Shown here: piece by piece, positions 35,358 to 43,752 of the stretch
Layout of the letters: the number at the start of each line of letters is the position of its first letter
Position numbering within the stretch: the first letter of the stretch is position 1
Assembly (NCBI GenBank): GCA_012518795.1
Contig: JAAYRL010000031.1
Span: forward strand, 1 to 62,309
Source: Clostridiaceae bacterium
GTDB lineage: Bacteria; Bacillota; Clostridia; Saccharofermentanales; DTU023
DNA length: 62,309 nt
Reading direction: 5' to 3'
The notes under the pieces: generated by a model
What the model was told of the DNA's origin: nothing
Database searches by the model: none
What the model saw: the letters and a program-made list of their open reading frames with translations, nothing else
Made by a program: the position numbers and the translations under genes

Positions 35358-36944
35358 CTATAAAGATTCAACCGCTGCTCTTTGAATGGCCAAAGATGCT
35401 TTATACCTGGCTAAGAATTGATCGAATCCTTGCATATCTTCCGAATTCGGTTCGATAGTACTTGATTTTTGTTTGCTGAATACTCGTTCTTCCAGGAATT
35501 CCTCTAAAGACTTACCACCATGATCAATCAAATATAAGGCTAATAGTGCCATACCCCAAGCTCCGCCTTCGCCGGCACTTTCCATAACGGAAATCGGAGT
35601 TTTCAGAGCATTAGCCATCAAAGTTTGACCTACGCGTTCAGTCTTAAACAAACCACCATGTCCTAACATTTTATCTATCTGAACATCTTCTTCTTCAGTC
35701 AGAATATCCATACCGATACGTAAGGTTGCCATTGTTGAATTCAACATTGCTCGCATAAAATTCGCAAGGCTAAAATCAGCATCAGGTGTTCTGACAACTA
35801 AAGGTCGGCCTTCTTCAAATTCCGTAATATGTTCACCTGATACATAATTATGGGCAATGATACCACCACAATCTTTGTCTCCCTCTAATGCCGAGAAATA
35901 TAATTCTTCGTAAAGTTTTCCCTGGGATACATCCAGATCCAGTCTGGTCAATAATTGACTGAATACTCTTACCCAAGCATCAAAATCACTTGTACAATTA
36001 TTACAATGTACCATTGCCACAGGAGATCCGCTCGGTGTAGTCACCATATCAATCTCTTCATGAACTTTCGCTAGAGAATGTTCCAGAACAATCATTGCAA
36101 AAATAGAAGTACCCGCACTGACATTACCGGTACGTTTTAAAACACTGTTGGTTGCTACCATGCCGGTTCCGGCATCACCTTCTGGCGGTGCCATAGGAAT
36201 ACCTGCTTCCAATTTACCACTCGGATCCAATAATTTAGCTCCGGCTTCAGTTAAACTTCCTGCTGTTTCACCTGCTCTTAAAACTTTTGGCAGGATGTCG
36301 GACAATTTCCAGGAGAAATTTTGCTCAGCAATTAATGCATCAAATTTTTCAACCATTTGTTGATCATAATCATTAGTAGAATCAGAAATCGGGAACATAC
36401 CGGAAGCATCGCCTATACCCAGCACTTTTTCCCCTGTAAGTTGCCAATGCAGGTAGCCTGATAAAGTTGTAATATAATCAATGTTTTTGACATGGCTCTC
36501 TTCATTTATAATTGCATGGTACAGGTGAGCAATGCTCCAACGCTGCGGAATATTAAAATCAAATTCCCGAATTAAAATTTTGGTAGCATCTTCTGTCATC
36601 GTATTACGCCAGGTTCTGAAAGGCGTTAACAACTCGTTGTTTTTATCAAAAGGCAAATAACCGTGCATCATAGCAGAAATTCCGATTGAACCAAAAGTTG
36701 TCAATTCAACATCATATTTATCTTTTACATCTTTGACCAACTCTTGATAACTATCCCTAATTCCCGCCCAAACATCAGGTAAAGCATATGTCCAAATTCC
36801 GTCTATTAGTTGATTTTCCCATGAATGATTACCTTGAGCCAAAATTTGACCATCGTAATCTATTAATACCGCTTTAATTCTTGATGAGCCCAGCTCTATG
36901 CCTAAAGCTGTCTTACCATTTTTAATTTCGTTTATTACACTCAT
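35358..36944 (-). CDS. FGGY-family carbohydrate kinase (distinct branch)
   Basis: This 528-residue kinase keeps the FGGY architecture: ALGIELGSSRIKAVLID as phosphate loop, IGISAMMHGYLPFD, FRTWRN, NVSAGTSIFAMI and GHGGLFKT near the C-terminus. It is longer than XylB and belongs to a branch seen with SorE-like dehydrogenases; the sugar is unknown. It is the first gene of the kinase/dehydrogenase operon, and a DeoR/PHP gene remnant lies just upstream. A canonical XylB and two other FGGY kinases are also in the window. Confidence 0.8.
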   Translation of the reverse strand: MSVINEIKNGKTALGIELGSSRIKAVLIDYDGQILAQGNHSWENQLIDGIWTYALPDVWAGIRDSYQELVKDVKDKYDVELTTFGSIGISAMMHGYLPFDKNNELLTPFRTWRNTMTEDATKILIREFDFNIPQRWSIAHLYHAIINEESHVKNIDYITTLSGYLHWQLTGEKVLGIGDASGMFPISDSTNDYDQQMVEKFDALIAEQNFSWKLSDILPKVLRAGETAGSLTEAGAKLLDPSGKLEAGIPMAPPEGDAGTGMVATNSVLKRTGNVSAGTSIFAMIVLEHSLAKVHEEIDMVTTPSGSPVAMVHCNNCTSDFDAWVRVFSQLLTRLDLDVSQGKLYEELYFSALEGDKDCGGIIAHNYVSGEHITEFEEGRPLVVRTPDADFSLANFMRAMLNSTMATLRIGMDILTEEEDVQIDKMLGHGGLFKTERVGQTLMANALKTPISVMESAGEGGAWGMALLALYLIDHGGKSLEEFLEERVFSKQKSSTIEPNSEDMQGFDQFLARYKASLAIQRAAVESL

Positions 36945-37165
36945 ACTTCACCTTTTTCACCTTTCTATGGATTGTTTTGACGATTGATTTATAGATTAGT
37001 AAATTAAGACTTTCTTTTATAAAATTTTATCATGAATAGCTAATCAAATACAATTTGTCAGATCTTTCAAGAAAGGCGCTATTAAGCACGGTTAAGGCTT
37101 CATTCATTATAGAATTCCCTTCTAACTTCCATAATATTTACCAGGTTTTCCAAGCAAACTTTAAG
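36945..37165. other. Region upstream of the FGGY kinase
   Basis: About 220 bp without a gene. It should contain the kinase promoter. AAGGTGAAGT precedes the kinase start. Possibly very decayed deoR sequence continues here, but I could not align it confidently. Confidence 0.35.
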
Positions 37166-37356
37166 AATTGTCACTTTTGAAGTTGACATCATCTCACTTA
37201 AATCGGAAACTCTAACGTTGCCATCAAGTTTTAACTTTTAGATTATGTGCTGACAACAGTCCGCAACCTGCTTTCGTTGAAGCATAAACTGCAGCAGTCG
37301 GAAAATACGGTGAAAATAAATAGAGCGGATATGATTTTTGATATAAAATGGATCAA
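37166..37356 (-). pseudogene. Fused remnant of a deoR gene and a PHP-domain gene
   Basis: 37166-37264 matches 18021-18119 (codons about 11-43 of the DeoR gene) at roughly 92 of 99 positions without gaps. 37265-37356 matches about 20943-21039 (codons about 31-64 of the PHP gene) with more changes and small gaps. The order and orientation are those of the intact locus, but the intervening 2.8 kb, including the whole kinase gene, is missing at the junction. No frame is open. It lies between xylA and the FGGY kinase/SorE-like operon, suggesting that locus once had its own DeoR/PHP copies. Confidence 0.9.
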
Positions 37357-37522
37357 ATAATTTAAGATAATTAAAGAAATTCATAAATAATATTCTTAAA
37401 TTATCTTGAATTCTTAATGAATATAGAAAACATCAATTAAAGATTATATTAATTAATATCTTCTTCAAACAAGAAATAGAAAAAAATTTAGATTATCAAT
37501 TGTTATGTTAAAGAAAATAATA
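37357..37522. other. AT-rich gap between the gene remnant and the xylA terminator
   Basis: Contains two short complementary AT stretches, near 37364-37373 (aataatttaa) and 37388-37400. I see no gene. Confidence 0.3.
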
Positions 37523-37562
37523 AATTAGCTATCCGGAATCATCATGATCGGATAGCTAATTT
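37523..37562 (-). terminator. Intrinsic terminator of xylA
   Basis: aattagctatccg pairs exactly with cggatagctaatt around a 14-nt loop, and a U-rich sequence follows on the minus strand. It lies just beyond the xylA stop. Confidence 0.9.
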
Positions 37563-37569
37563 CTATGTT

Positions 37570-38889
37570 TTATAATCCTTCACACATTAAATCATTAATG
37601 ATTGCGTTAAGATATTCCTGGCGTCCGGATGGCAATGGTTGTTCTTCCAAGTTCAACGCATATTGCTCAAGTTCTTCTAAAGTTGTTGTACCTGCAACAA
37701 CTTTTGCTCCTAAGCCTTCTTTATAGCTGGAATACCTTTCTTCAATAAAGGAATCAATTCTTCCATCCTCGATGATTTTTGCAGCAAGCTTTAGTCCTAA
37801 AGCAAAGGTGTCCATACCGGAAATAAATCCTATTGCATTGTCTAATTCATCACTTGAAGGTCTACGTAGTTTAGAATCAAAATTGATCACACCGTATTCC
37901 AGACCACCATTTTTCAATACTTCATACATGCTGAGAGCAACCGATCTTACATCTTTCGGGAATTCATCAGTATCCCAACCAACCGTTGTTTCTGCATGAT
38001 TGGCGTCTAAAGAACCTAATAAACCGTTAATTCTGGCTACTCGGATTTCATGCTCAAAAGTGTGTCCGGCAAGACTTGCATGGTTGCCTTCTAAATTTAA
38101 TTTGAAATCATTTTGGAGTCCATATTTCTGAATAAAAGAAATTGCCGTACTGGCATCAAAATCATATTGATGCATTGTAGGCTCTTTCGGTTTCGGTTCA
38201 ATATAGAATGTTCCCTTAAAACCTTTAGATCTGCCATATTCAACAGCCATTTTGTAAAAACGGGCAAGATTATCTAATTCAAAAGCCATATCTGTATTCA
38301 GCAAAGTCTCATATCCTTCACGACCTCCCCAAAATGTATAGCCAATACCATCAAGTTTGATTGTTGCATCAAGTGCATTTTTAACTTGGCAAGCAGCACT
38401 CGCATAACTATTTAAATAAGGAGAAGTTGCTGCTCCATGTTTGTATCTGGGAGCACCAAATACATTGGCAGTTCCCCAGCCCAATTTAATGCCTGTTCGA
38501 TCCATGTGCTCTTTCAGGTAATTTGTCATATAAGCCAAATTTTCTTTTAATTCCGACAATGTAGGGCTTGGCTCACAAAGATCAACGTCATGGAAACAAA
38601 AATATTCAAAACCCAGTTTCTCCATTAATTCAAAAGAAGCATCCGCTTTTGCTTTAGCTCTGGATCTCGCCTCATTTTCACCATAAGTTCGATCAATTGT
38701 TCCTGTACCGAACATATCAGTTCCGTCATAGTTTGAAGCATGCCAGTAAGCAAAAGCAAACTTCAAATGTTCCGCCATAGTCTTGCCCATAACCTTTTCA
38801 TCTTTGTTGTAATGCTTAAAGGCAAGCATATTCTTTGATTTCGCCCCTTCATATTCGATCTTTGGGATATTGGGATAAAACTGTTTCAT
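37570..38889 (-). CDS. xylA: Xylose isomerase
   Basis: This 439-residue class II enzyme converts D-xylose to D-xylulose with two divalent metals. Catalytic H100 and D103 lie in YFCFHDVDLCEPSPTL. Metal-site elements YIEPKPKEPTMHQYD, LNLEGNHASLAGH and GSLDANH are all present. It is transcribed alone, between two terminators. The matching xylulokinase is 11 kb away (50003-51520). No xylose-specific transporter adjoins it. AAGGAGAAA precedes the start. Confidence 0.96.
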   Translation of the reverse strand: MKQFYPNIPKIEYEGAKSKNMLAFKHYNKDEKVMGKTMAEHLKFAFAYWHASNYDGTDMFGTGTIDRTYGENEARSRAKAKADASFELMEKLGFEYFCFHDVDLCEPSPTLSELKENLAYMTNYLKEHMDRTGIKLGWGTANVFGAPRYKHGAATSPYLNSYASAACQVKNALDATIKLDGIGYTFWGGREGYETLLNTDMAFELDNLARFYKMAVEYGRSKGFKGTFYIEPKPKEPTMHQYDFDASTAISFIQKYGLQNDFKLNLEGNHASLAGHTFEHEIRVARINGLLGSLDANHAETTVGWDTDEFPKDVRSVALSMYEVLKNGGLEYGVINFDSKLRRPSSDELDNAIGFISGMDTFALGLKLAAKIIEDGRIDSFIEERYSSYKEGLGAKVVAGTTTLEELEQYALNLEEQPLPSGRQEYLNAIINDLMCEGL

Positions 38890-39007
38890 CTTTTTCTCCT
38901 TATTTCTAAAATATTTATAAGATTGTATGTAGAACTATTTTTAGTTTTGATCGCTTTTTTAAGAATATTCAAAAATTCAACCTAGAGACAAATTATTAAC
39001 AAATAAT

Positions 39008-39052
39008 ATTCTTTCAGAAATCCGGCTTACTCTGCTGAGATTCTGAAAGAAT
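39008..39052 (-). terminator. Terminator after the taurine/sulfonate-type ABC operon
   Basis: attctttcagaa at 39008-39019 pairs with ttctgaaagaat at 39041-39052 around a 21-nt loop, with a T-rich sequence downstream on the minus strand. It separates the ABC operon from xylA. Confidence 0.75.
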
Positions 39053-39141
39053 AAAAACATTGTACAAATATTAATCTCCGTTTAATTTTCAATTAATAAT
39101 TATAAAGACATTAATTAATAACAATTTACTGCCTCAATTTA

Positions 39142-39888
39142 TTACCACCATTTAATTAATTCAGTTACTTTATCTCTAATTTTAATGAACTCAGGAGATG
39201 TTACATCACGTGGTCGTGGTAAATCACATAGAACTTCCTCTTTAATTGTAGTCGGTTTATTGGTAAGAACTAAAATTCTTTCTGCCAGATAAACTGCCTC
39301 TTCAATATTATGAGTAATAAAAATTACTGTCGTATCAGTTTCTTGCCATATACGGATCAACTCGTCTTCCAGTCGGAATCTAAGTTCTATATCCAATTGA
39401 CCATACGGTTCATCCATCAGCAGCAACTCCGGATCTGTAGCAAATGTTCTGGCAATAACTACTCTTTGAAGCATACTTGTAGATAATTTATTCGGATAAT
39501 AGTCTTTAAATCTTTCCAGTCCGACTAATTTCATGGTTGCTTCAGCCTTTTTGATTATCTCATCTTTAGGATATCCCTTAATCTCTAAGCCAAACTGAAT
39601 GTTCTCTTGAACAGTTAACCAAGGATATGCCGAATACTCCTGTAAAATATATGCTATATTGTGTTTTTCCAGATCTACTTCTTCGCCATCCAATAAGATT
39701 GAACCTTCAGTAGTTTCATAGATATGCGTAAGACAATTCAGGAATGTCGTTTTACCGCATCCTGTCGGTCCTACTATACACAAAAACTCACCCTTTTTAA
39801 CATTAAATGTAATATCGTCTAAAACATGCAAGTCACCAAATTTCTTGGTCATGTTTTTTACTTCTAATTTAATACTGTCTTGTCCCAT
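39142..39888 (-). CDS. Taurine/nitrate/sulfonate-type ABC ATPase with degenerate signature motif
   Basis: The 248-residue ATPase belongs to the TauB/SsuB/NrtD group. Walker A GPTGCGKT (40-47), Q-loop LQEYSAYPWLTV, Walker B LLLMDEP (Glu160) and switch His193 (ITHNIEEA) are intact. The ABC signature, normally LSGGMQQR, is LSTSMLQR (135-142), so the site it contributes to the partner ATPase should be weakened. It is the last gene of the operon; the start at 39888 has GGAG 6-7 nt upstream and lies 14 bp after the partner gene. It likely forms a heterodimer with the ATPase encoded at 39903-40664. Confidence 0.88.
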   Translation of the reverse strand: MGQDSIKLEVKNMTKKFGDLHVLDDITFNVKKGEFLCIVGPTGCGKTTFLNCLTHIYETTEGSILLDGEEVDLEKHNIAYILQEYSAYPWLTVQENIQFGLEIKGYPKDEIIKKAEATMKLVGLERFKDYYPNKLSTSMLQRVVIARTFATDPELLLMDEPYGQLDIELRFRLEDELIRIWQETDTTVIFITHNIEEAVYLAERILVLTNKPTTIKEEVLCDLPRPRDVTSPEFIKIRDKVTELIKWW

Positions 39889-39902
39889 TGCTTTCTCCAA
39901 AT

Positions 39903-40664
39903 CTAACTCGTCAAATCTAAGTTTTTACTGATTTCTTCTCTGATTTTAAGAAACTCTCGACTAGTAATATCTCTAGGTCTCGGAAGATCTATGATATATT
40001 CTTGTTTAACTGTGGATGGACAATTCGTCATTAACACAATTCGATCTGCCAAGAAGATCGCCTCTTCCAGGTTATTCGTGACAAACAGTACGGTCCTTCT
40101 CTCTTGACGCCAGATTTTCTCCAGCTCTTCTTCCATTAAATACCTGGTTTGAGCATCCAGATGTCCAAACGGTTCATCCAAAAGCAGAACTAAAGGTTCA
40201 TTTGTATAAACTCTTGCAATTCCTACACGTTGTTGCATTCCACCTGACAGTTTATTCGGATGTTGATTTTCAAAACCTGTTAAGCCTACTAAATCGATAT
40301 ATTTTTGGGCTCTTTCTTGACGTGATGCCTTGCTTTCACCTTGGGCTTTTGGTCCGAATTCTACATTTCCCATTACGGTCAACCAAGGAAATAAATTGGT
40401 TTCTTGATAAACTACACCTATCTTCGGATCAGGTTCGGTTACAAGCTCGCCACCTACTGTGACGATACCGCTGGTTGCTTCTTCTAAACCTGCTATAATA
40501 TTTATCAGGGTCGTTTTTCCGCATTGACCGGGACCGATTAATACAACAAATTCATTTTTATTTACTTCTATACTAAAATCAGCAATAACATCAAATGCTG
40601 TACCATCTGCAGTAGGAAAAGTCTTGGATATATTTTCACATTTAATTACTACTTCATTATTCAT
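39903..40664 (-). CDS. Taurine/nitrate/sulfonate-type ABC ATPase lacking the switch histidine
   Basis: The 253-residue partner ATPase keeps a canonical signature (LSGGMQQR, 139-146), Q-loop (YQETNLFPWLTV) and Walker B Glu164. Walker A reads GPGQCGKT (44-51; Gln47 in place of the usual Gly), and the H-loop reads FVTNNLEEA, with Asn197 in place of the switch His. Its own nucleotide site is thus altered, and that site is completed by the degenerate signature of the other ATPase. The other composite site is fully canonical. It probably forms an asymmetric heterodimer powering the two permeases upstream. Confidence 0.88.
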   Translation of the reverse strand: MNNEVVIKCENISKTFPTADGTAFDVIADFSIEVNKNEFVVLIGPGQCGKTTLINIIAGLEEATSGIVTVGGELVTEPDPKIGVVYQETNLFPWLTVMGNVEFGPKAQGESKASRQERAQKYIDLVGLTGFENQHPNKLSGGMQQRVGIARVYTNEPLVLLLDEPFGHLDAQTRYLMEEELEKIWRQERRTVLFVTNNLEEAIFLADRIVLMTNCPSTVKQEYIIDLPRPRDITSREFLKIREEISKNLDLTS

Positions 40665-40675
40665 TTTCTCTTCTC

Positions 40676-41512
40676 CTATTTACCTCTGAAACTCCATGAT
40701 ATTGCTTTTCTCTCAATTGCTCGCATAACAGTTGCCAGGATCAAACCGGTAACACTAATAACAATTAAGCCTACTAAAACAAGAGTCATATTTCCTGTAT
40801 TCATTCCTCTGAGTATCAGCCAGCCTGCACCTTCTTCAGAGCGAACCATCTCCGCAGCGAGAATTGTACTACAACTTGCGGATAAACTGATTTGCAATCC
40901 TGCAAAAATTTGCGGAACAGATGACGGGAGAATTATTTTAGAAAACAGTTGACGTTCTGATGCCCCTAGCATACGTGCTGCTCCCTTGAGTTTTTCACTA
41001 GTTGCTCTTGCACCGGCTATTGAATTAAGAGCACAGATTACAAAAGTTGAAAAGCCGATAATAAAGTATTTTGATGCTTCGCCTAAACCAAACCATAATA
41101 TTGCCATCGGGACCCAAGCTATAGCAGGGATAGGACGTAAGATTTCAAAAACAGGAGAAATTATTGCATTTGCTAGTTTAGACGTTCCCATTGCTAAGCC
41201 GGTTATAACACCGATTACTGCACCTATTATATATCCGATAAATATTCTTTTTAATGTCCAGCCTAAATGAGCAAACAACGTCAATCGCCCTACCGGTTCT
41301 TTGACAATTTTTATCATTAGTGCAACAACATCGTATGGACCGGGAAATATATTACCGAAATTTGGTAAAAACAATACTGCCAATTGCCATAATACAACTA
41401 CAACTGCAAAGGAAATAAACGCATATAATGTTGATTGTTTTTTGGTAATTTGATCTTCGCTAATAATGGCCGGTTTAGTTTTCTTCTTTTTTATATTATT
41501 ACTAGTAGCCAT
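40676..41512 (-). CDS. ABC permease, TauC/SsuC type (second)
   Basis: This 278-residue inner-membrane permease has about six membrane segments and the family motif region (AARMLGASERQLFSKIILPSSVPQIFAGLQISLS) that contacts the ATPase. GAARMLGAS and ILPSSVPQI give the coupling helix. It follows the first permease by 2 bp and differs from it clearly, so the channel is likely a heterodimer. A basic N-terminus rich in Lys precedes the first segment. Confidence 0.87.
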   Translation of the reverse strand: MATSNNIKKKKTKPAIISEDQITKKQSTLYAFISFAVVVVLWQLAVLFLPNFGNIFPGPYDVVALMIKIVKEPVGRLTLFAHLGWTLKRIFIGYIIGAVIGVITGLAMGTSKLANAIISPVFEILRPIPAIAWVPMAILWFGLGEASKYFIIGFSTFVICALNSIAGARATSEKLKGAARMLGASERQLFSKIILPSSVPQIFAGLQISLSASCSTILAAEMVRSEEGAGWLILRGMNTGNMTLVLVGLIVISVTGLILATVMRAIERKAISWSFRGK

Positions 41513-41514
41513 AA

Positions 41515-42312
41515 TTAGTGCCTCCCTCTGACATATTTATCCTCAAACTTCTGAAGTACGAAAGATAAAATTGTTCCTACTAACCCTATAGACAGCATTC
41601 CGACAATAATTAAATCTGCTCTTGAATTTTCACGATTCATTTGAATCATATAGCCAAGACCTCTGTTAGAACCTATCATTTCAGCTGCTACAACCGATGC
41701 CCATGCTTGATTTAAACCTTGACGCAATCCGGTAAATATATGAGGTAATGCTGACGGTATTGCAACTCTAAATAACAATTGTTTGTTGGATGCACCAAAA
41801 GTTTGGGCAACCCACATATGCACAGGATTCGTATTCTTGATACCTGAATATGAGTTAATCAATATTGCTACAAAAGAAATTGCAAATACAATCGCTGCTT
41901 TTGAGGCAATATTTATTCCGAAAATTAATATCATTACCGGAATCCAGCCCATCCCGGGGACAGATCTGAACCAGTCAAATACAGGTCGGATAAACATATC
42001 AGCTTTTCTATTCCATGCCATAAAAATTCCCAATGGAACACCGACTATACTTCCTGCAATATAACCGGTCAGCACTATCCTTAAGCTTGATAAAACATGA
42101 GCTTGAAGTGTTGAACCGTCCGGTCTTTTAACTGTAAATTTATTTATAAAACTCTCCAGTACTTTCACCGGACTAGGCAATGAAATAGGTTTTACAAGTT
42201 TAAATACATCTGTAACCATGTACCATATTATAAGAAAAACAGTAAACGATATTATTGAAATTAAGATGTATTTCACTTTATTATTTTTCTTTTTCATCTT
42301 AGACAATTTCAA
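41515..42312 (-). CDS. ABC permease, TauC/SsuC type (first)
   Basis: This 265-residue permease has about six membrane segments and the coupling-helix region AQTFGASNKQLLFRVAIPSALPHIFTGLRQGLNQ. An N-terminal Lys-rich tail precedes the first segment. It pairs with the permease encoded downstream. It follows the binding-protein gene after a 166-bp gap that contains a strong hairpin not followed by a T-run. Confidence 0.87.
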   Translation of the reverse strand: MKLSKMKKKNNKVKYILISIISFTVFLIIWYMVTDVFKLVKPISLPSPVKVLESFINKFTVKRPDGSTLQAHVLSSLRIVLTGYIAGSIVGVPLGIFMAWNRKADMFIRPVFDWFRSVPGMGWIPVMILIFGINIASKAAIVFAISFVAILINSYSGIKNTNPVHMWVAQTFGASNKQLLFRVAIPSALPHIFTGLRQGLNQAWASVVAAEMIGSNRGLGYMIQMNRENSRADLIIVGMLSIGLVGTILSFVLQKFEDKYVRGRH

Positions 42313-42407
42313 AATGTACTCCTCATAAAATATAAAGTTCTATTATGTTAAAAATATAAAGACTGTTCTTTCATAAATTGCCAACATAATAGGGTTTTTA
42401 TTTATTT

Positions 42408-42437
42408 AACCATCTCTGCTTTTTAGCAGAGATGGTT
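42408..42437 (-). promoter_or_regulatory. 13-bp hairpin between binding-protein and permease genes
   Basis: aaccatctctgct pairs exactly with agcagagatggtt around a 4-nt loop. On the minus strand the 3' flank is A-rich rather than T-rich, so it is not a classical terminator. It may stabilise the upstream binding-protein mRNA, giving more binding protein than permease. Confidence 0.6.
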
Positions 42438-42478
42438 AGGAAATGTTGTATCGGCATCATAAAATTAACAATTAATGT

Positions 42479-43624
42479 TTATTTACCGAATAATTCTTCC
42501 ATAATCGATTTGTCTACATTGTTTTCAATTTTTTCCAAAGCATCTTCTTCGATAATTCCAATTTCATAGTAGTATTGGCCAACTCCTAAAGCTGATTTTC
42601 CTAAATCATCCAAAGAAGCCATTGCTTCATCTACAGTTAACAAATAGTGCTTTTCAATTTCAGTATCTAGCATAATTGGATCAGCAATATCATTACCATA
42701 GAATGCATGGAATTTTGTTAATTCTTCTCGTTGCCATTCCTTGTCTTCTTGGAATTTTTCATTATATTCGAAAAGAACTTTGATCCACTTTTTAATTGTA
42801 TCCATCTTTTCCGGATCTTCGTATGCTTCACGTGTAACCATGAGGCAGTCACGTACCGATTGACCTAATTGATCCAATGATGCAAGAGACACATAACCGT
42901 CATCCATTGCAAACAAGGTTAAGGGTGAGTATAAAGTAACTGTATCACCTTCACCTGCTTGCAGAGCTTGGTAGCCGGGACCATATTGTGTATTAACTGA
43001 CTCAATATCATCTAAAGTTAAACCAAATACTTCCAAGTATTTAGCAACTGTTAATTGAGACATCGAACCTGTCGGATACATAAAGGTTTTGCCTTTTATG
43101 GTATCTGCACTGCCTCTGACTTCAGGGAAGTCGGGATTGTCGCCGATAATCTGTGCTTCGTCACTGTCAGGACGGGCAAAGATAGCTGAGCTGCCTGAGG
43201 CTTCACTGAATTCAACAACATTAATACAATCATAGACTGAGGCGGAAAATACTGCTTGAGCAGCGCCAATTTGAGTTGCATCAATTTTCCCGGCTCCGAT
43301 TGCTTCGTTCAAGAAAGAACCACCTGCTGTTGATACTGTAGGCTCAATTTTGAAACCGTTTTCAACATCAATACCATTTTCCATAATGTACCAATTTACA
43401 AAGGAAGATCTGCTATCGAAGACACCCAATCTAAGTACCGGTAAGTCCGCTTCATCGACTTCTTTATCATCGGCTGCTTCTTCTTTCTTGTCATCAGCAG
43501 CTTCTTCCTTAACATCTTCAGCTTTTTTAGAATCGTCTTTAGCTGTATCTTCTTTTTTGTCACCACAGGCAACAAGACCCATTACCATAATTATTGCAAT
43601 TAATAATGCTAATAATTTTTTCAT
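42479..43624 (-). CDS. TauA/SsuA/NMT1-type substrate-binding lipoprotein
   Basis: This 381-residue lipoprotein has lipobox cysteine C20 (GLVACGD), a tether of about 40 residues of Lys/Asp/Glu/Ala, and then an NMT1/SsuA-type binding domain (LRLGVFDSRSSFVNWYIMENG, GGSFLNEAIGAGKIDATQIGAAQA). Family members bind taurine, sulfonates, nitrate, pyrimidine precursors or aromatic acids. A sulfated or anionic compound fits the sulfatase next door, which is inferred. It is preceded by a 42-bp perfect palindrome and a GAGGAAA ribosome site. Confidence 0.83.
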   Translation of the reverse strand: MKKLLALLIAIIMVMGLVACGDKKEDTAKDDSKKAEDVKEEAADDKKEEAADDKEVDEADLPVLRLGVFDSRSSFVNWYIMENGIDVENGFKIEPTVSTAGGSFLNEAIGAGKIDATQIGAAQAVFSASVYDCINVVEFSEASGSSAIFARPDSDEAQIIGDNPDFPEVRGSADTIKGKTFMYPTGSMSQLTVAKYLEVFGLTLDDIESVNTQYGPGYQALQAGEGDTVTLYSPLTLFAMDDGYVSLASLDQLGQSVRDCLMVTREAYEDPEKMDTIKKWIKVLFEYNEKFQEDKEWQREELTKFHAFYGNDIADPIMLDTEIEKHYLLTVDEAMASLDDLGKSALGVGQYYYEIGIIEEDALEKIENNVDKSIMEELFGK

Positions 43625-43699
43625 GATTTTTCCTCCATTTTCTAATTATTCTTCTATTACTTAAAAATAAAGAGAGAGATGAAAAATTTCCAGTAAGAA

Positions 43700-43741
43700 G
43701 TGTTAAGTAATGTATAGAATATTCTATACATTACTTAACAC
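43700..43741. terminator. 42-bp perfect palindrome between OYE-like and binding-protein genes
   Basis: Two 21-bp arms without a loop: gtgttaagtaatgtatag is the start of the left arm (43700-43720), and 43721-43741 is its exact reverse complement. It follows the OYE-like stop by about 12 bp. In RNA it would form a very stable hairpin, flanked by T-rich sequence, and so probably terminates or attenuates transcription. As DNA it could be a cruciform or an operator. Confidence 0.8.
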
Positions 43742-43752
43742 AAAACTCCCTT

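Noticed and set aside
42408-42437. Hairpin as an intrinsic terminator of the binding-protein gene
   Set aside because: The 3' flank on the minus strand is A-rich rather than a T-run, so I list it as a stability hairpin instead.
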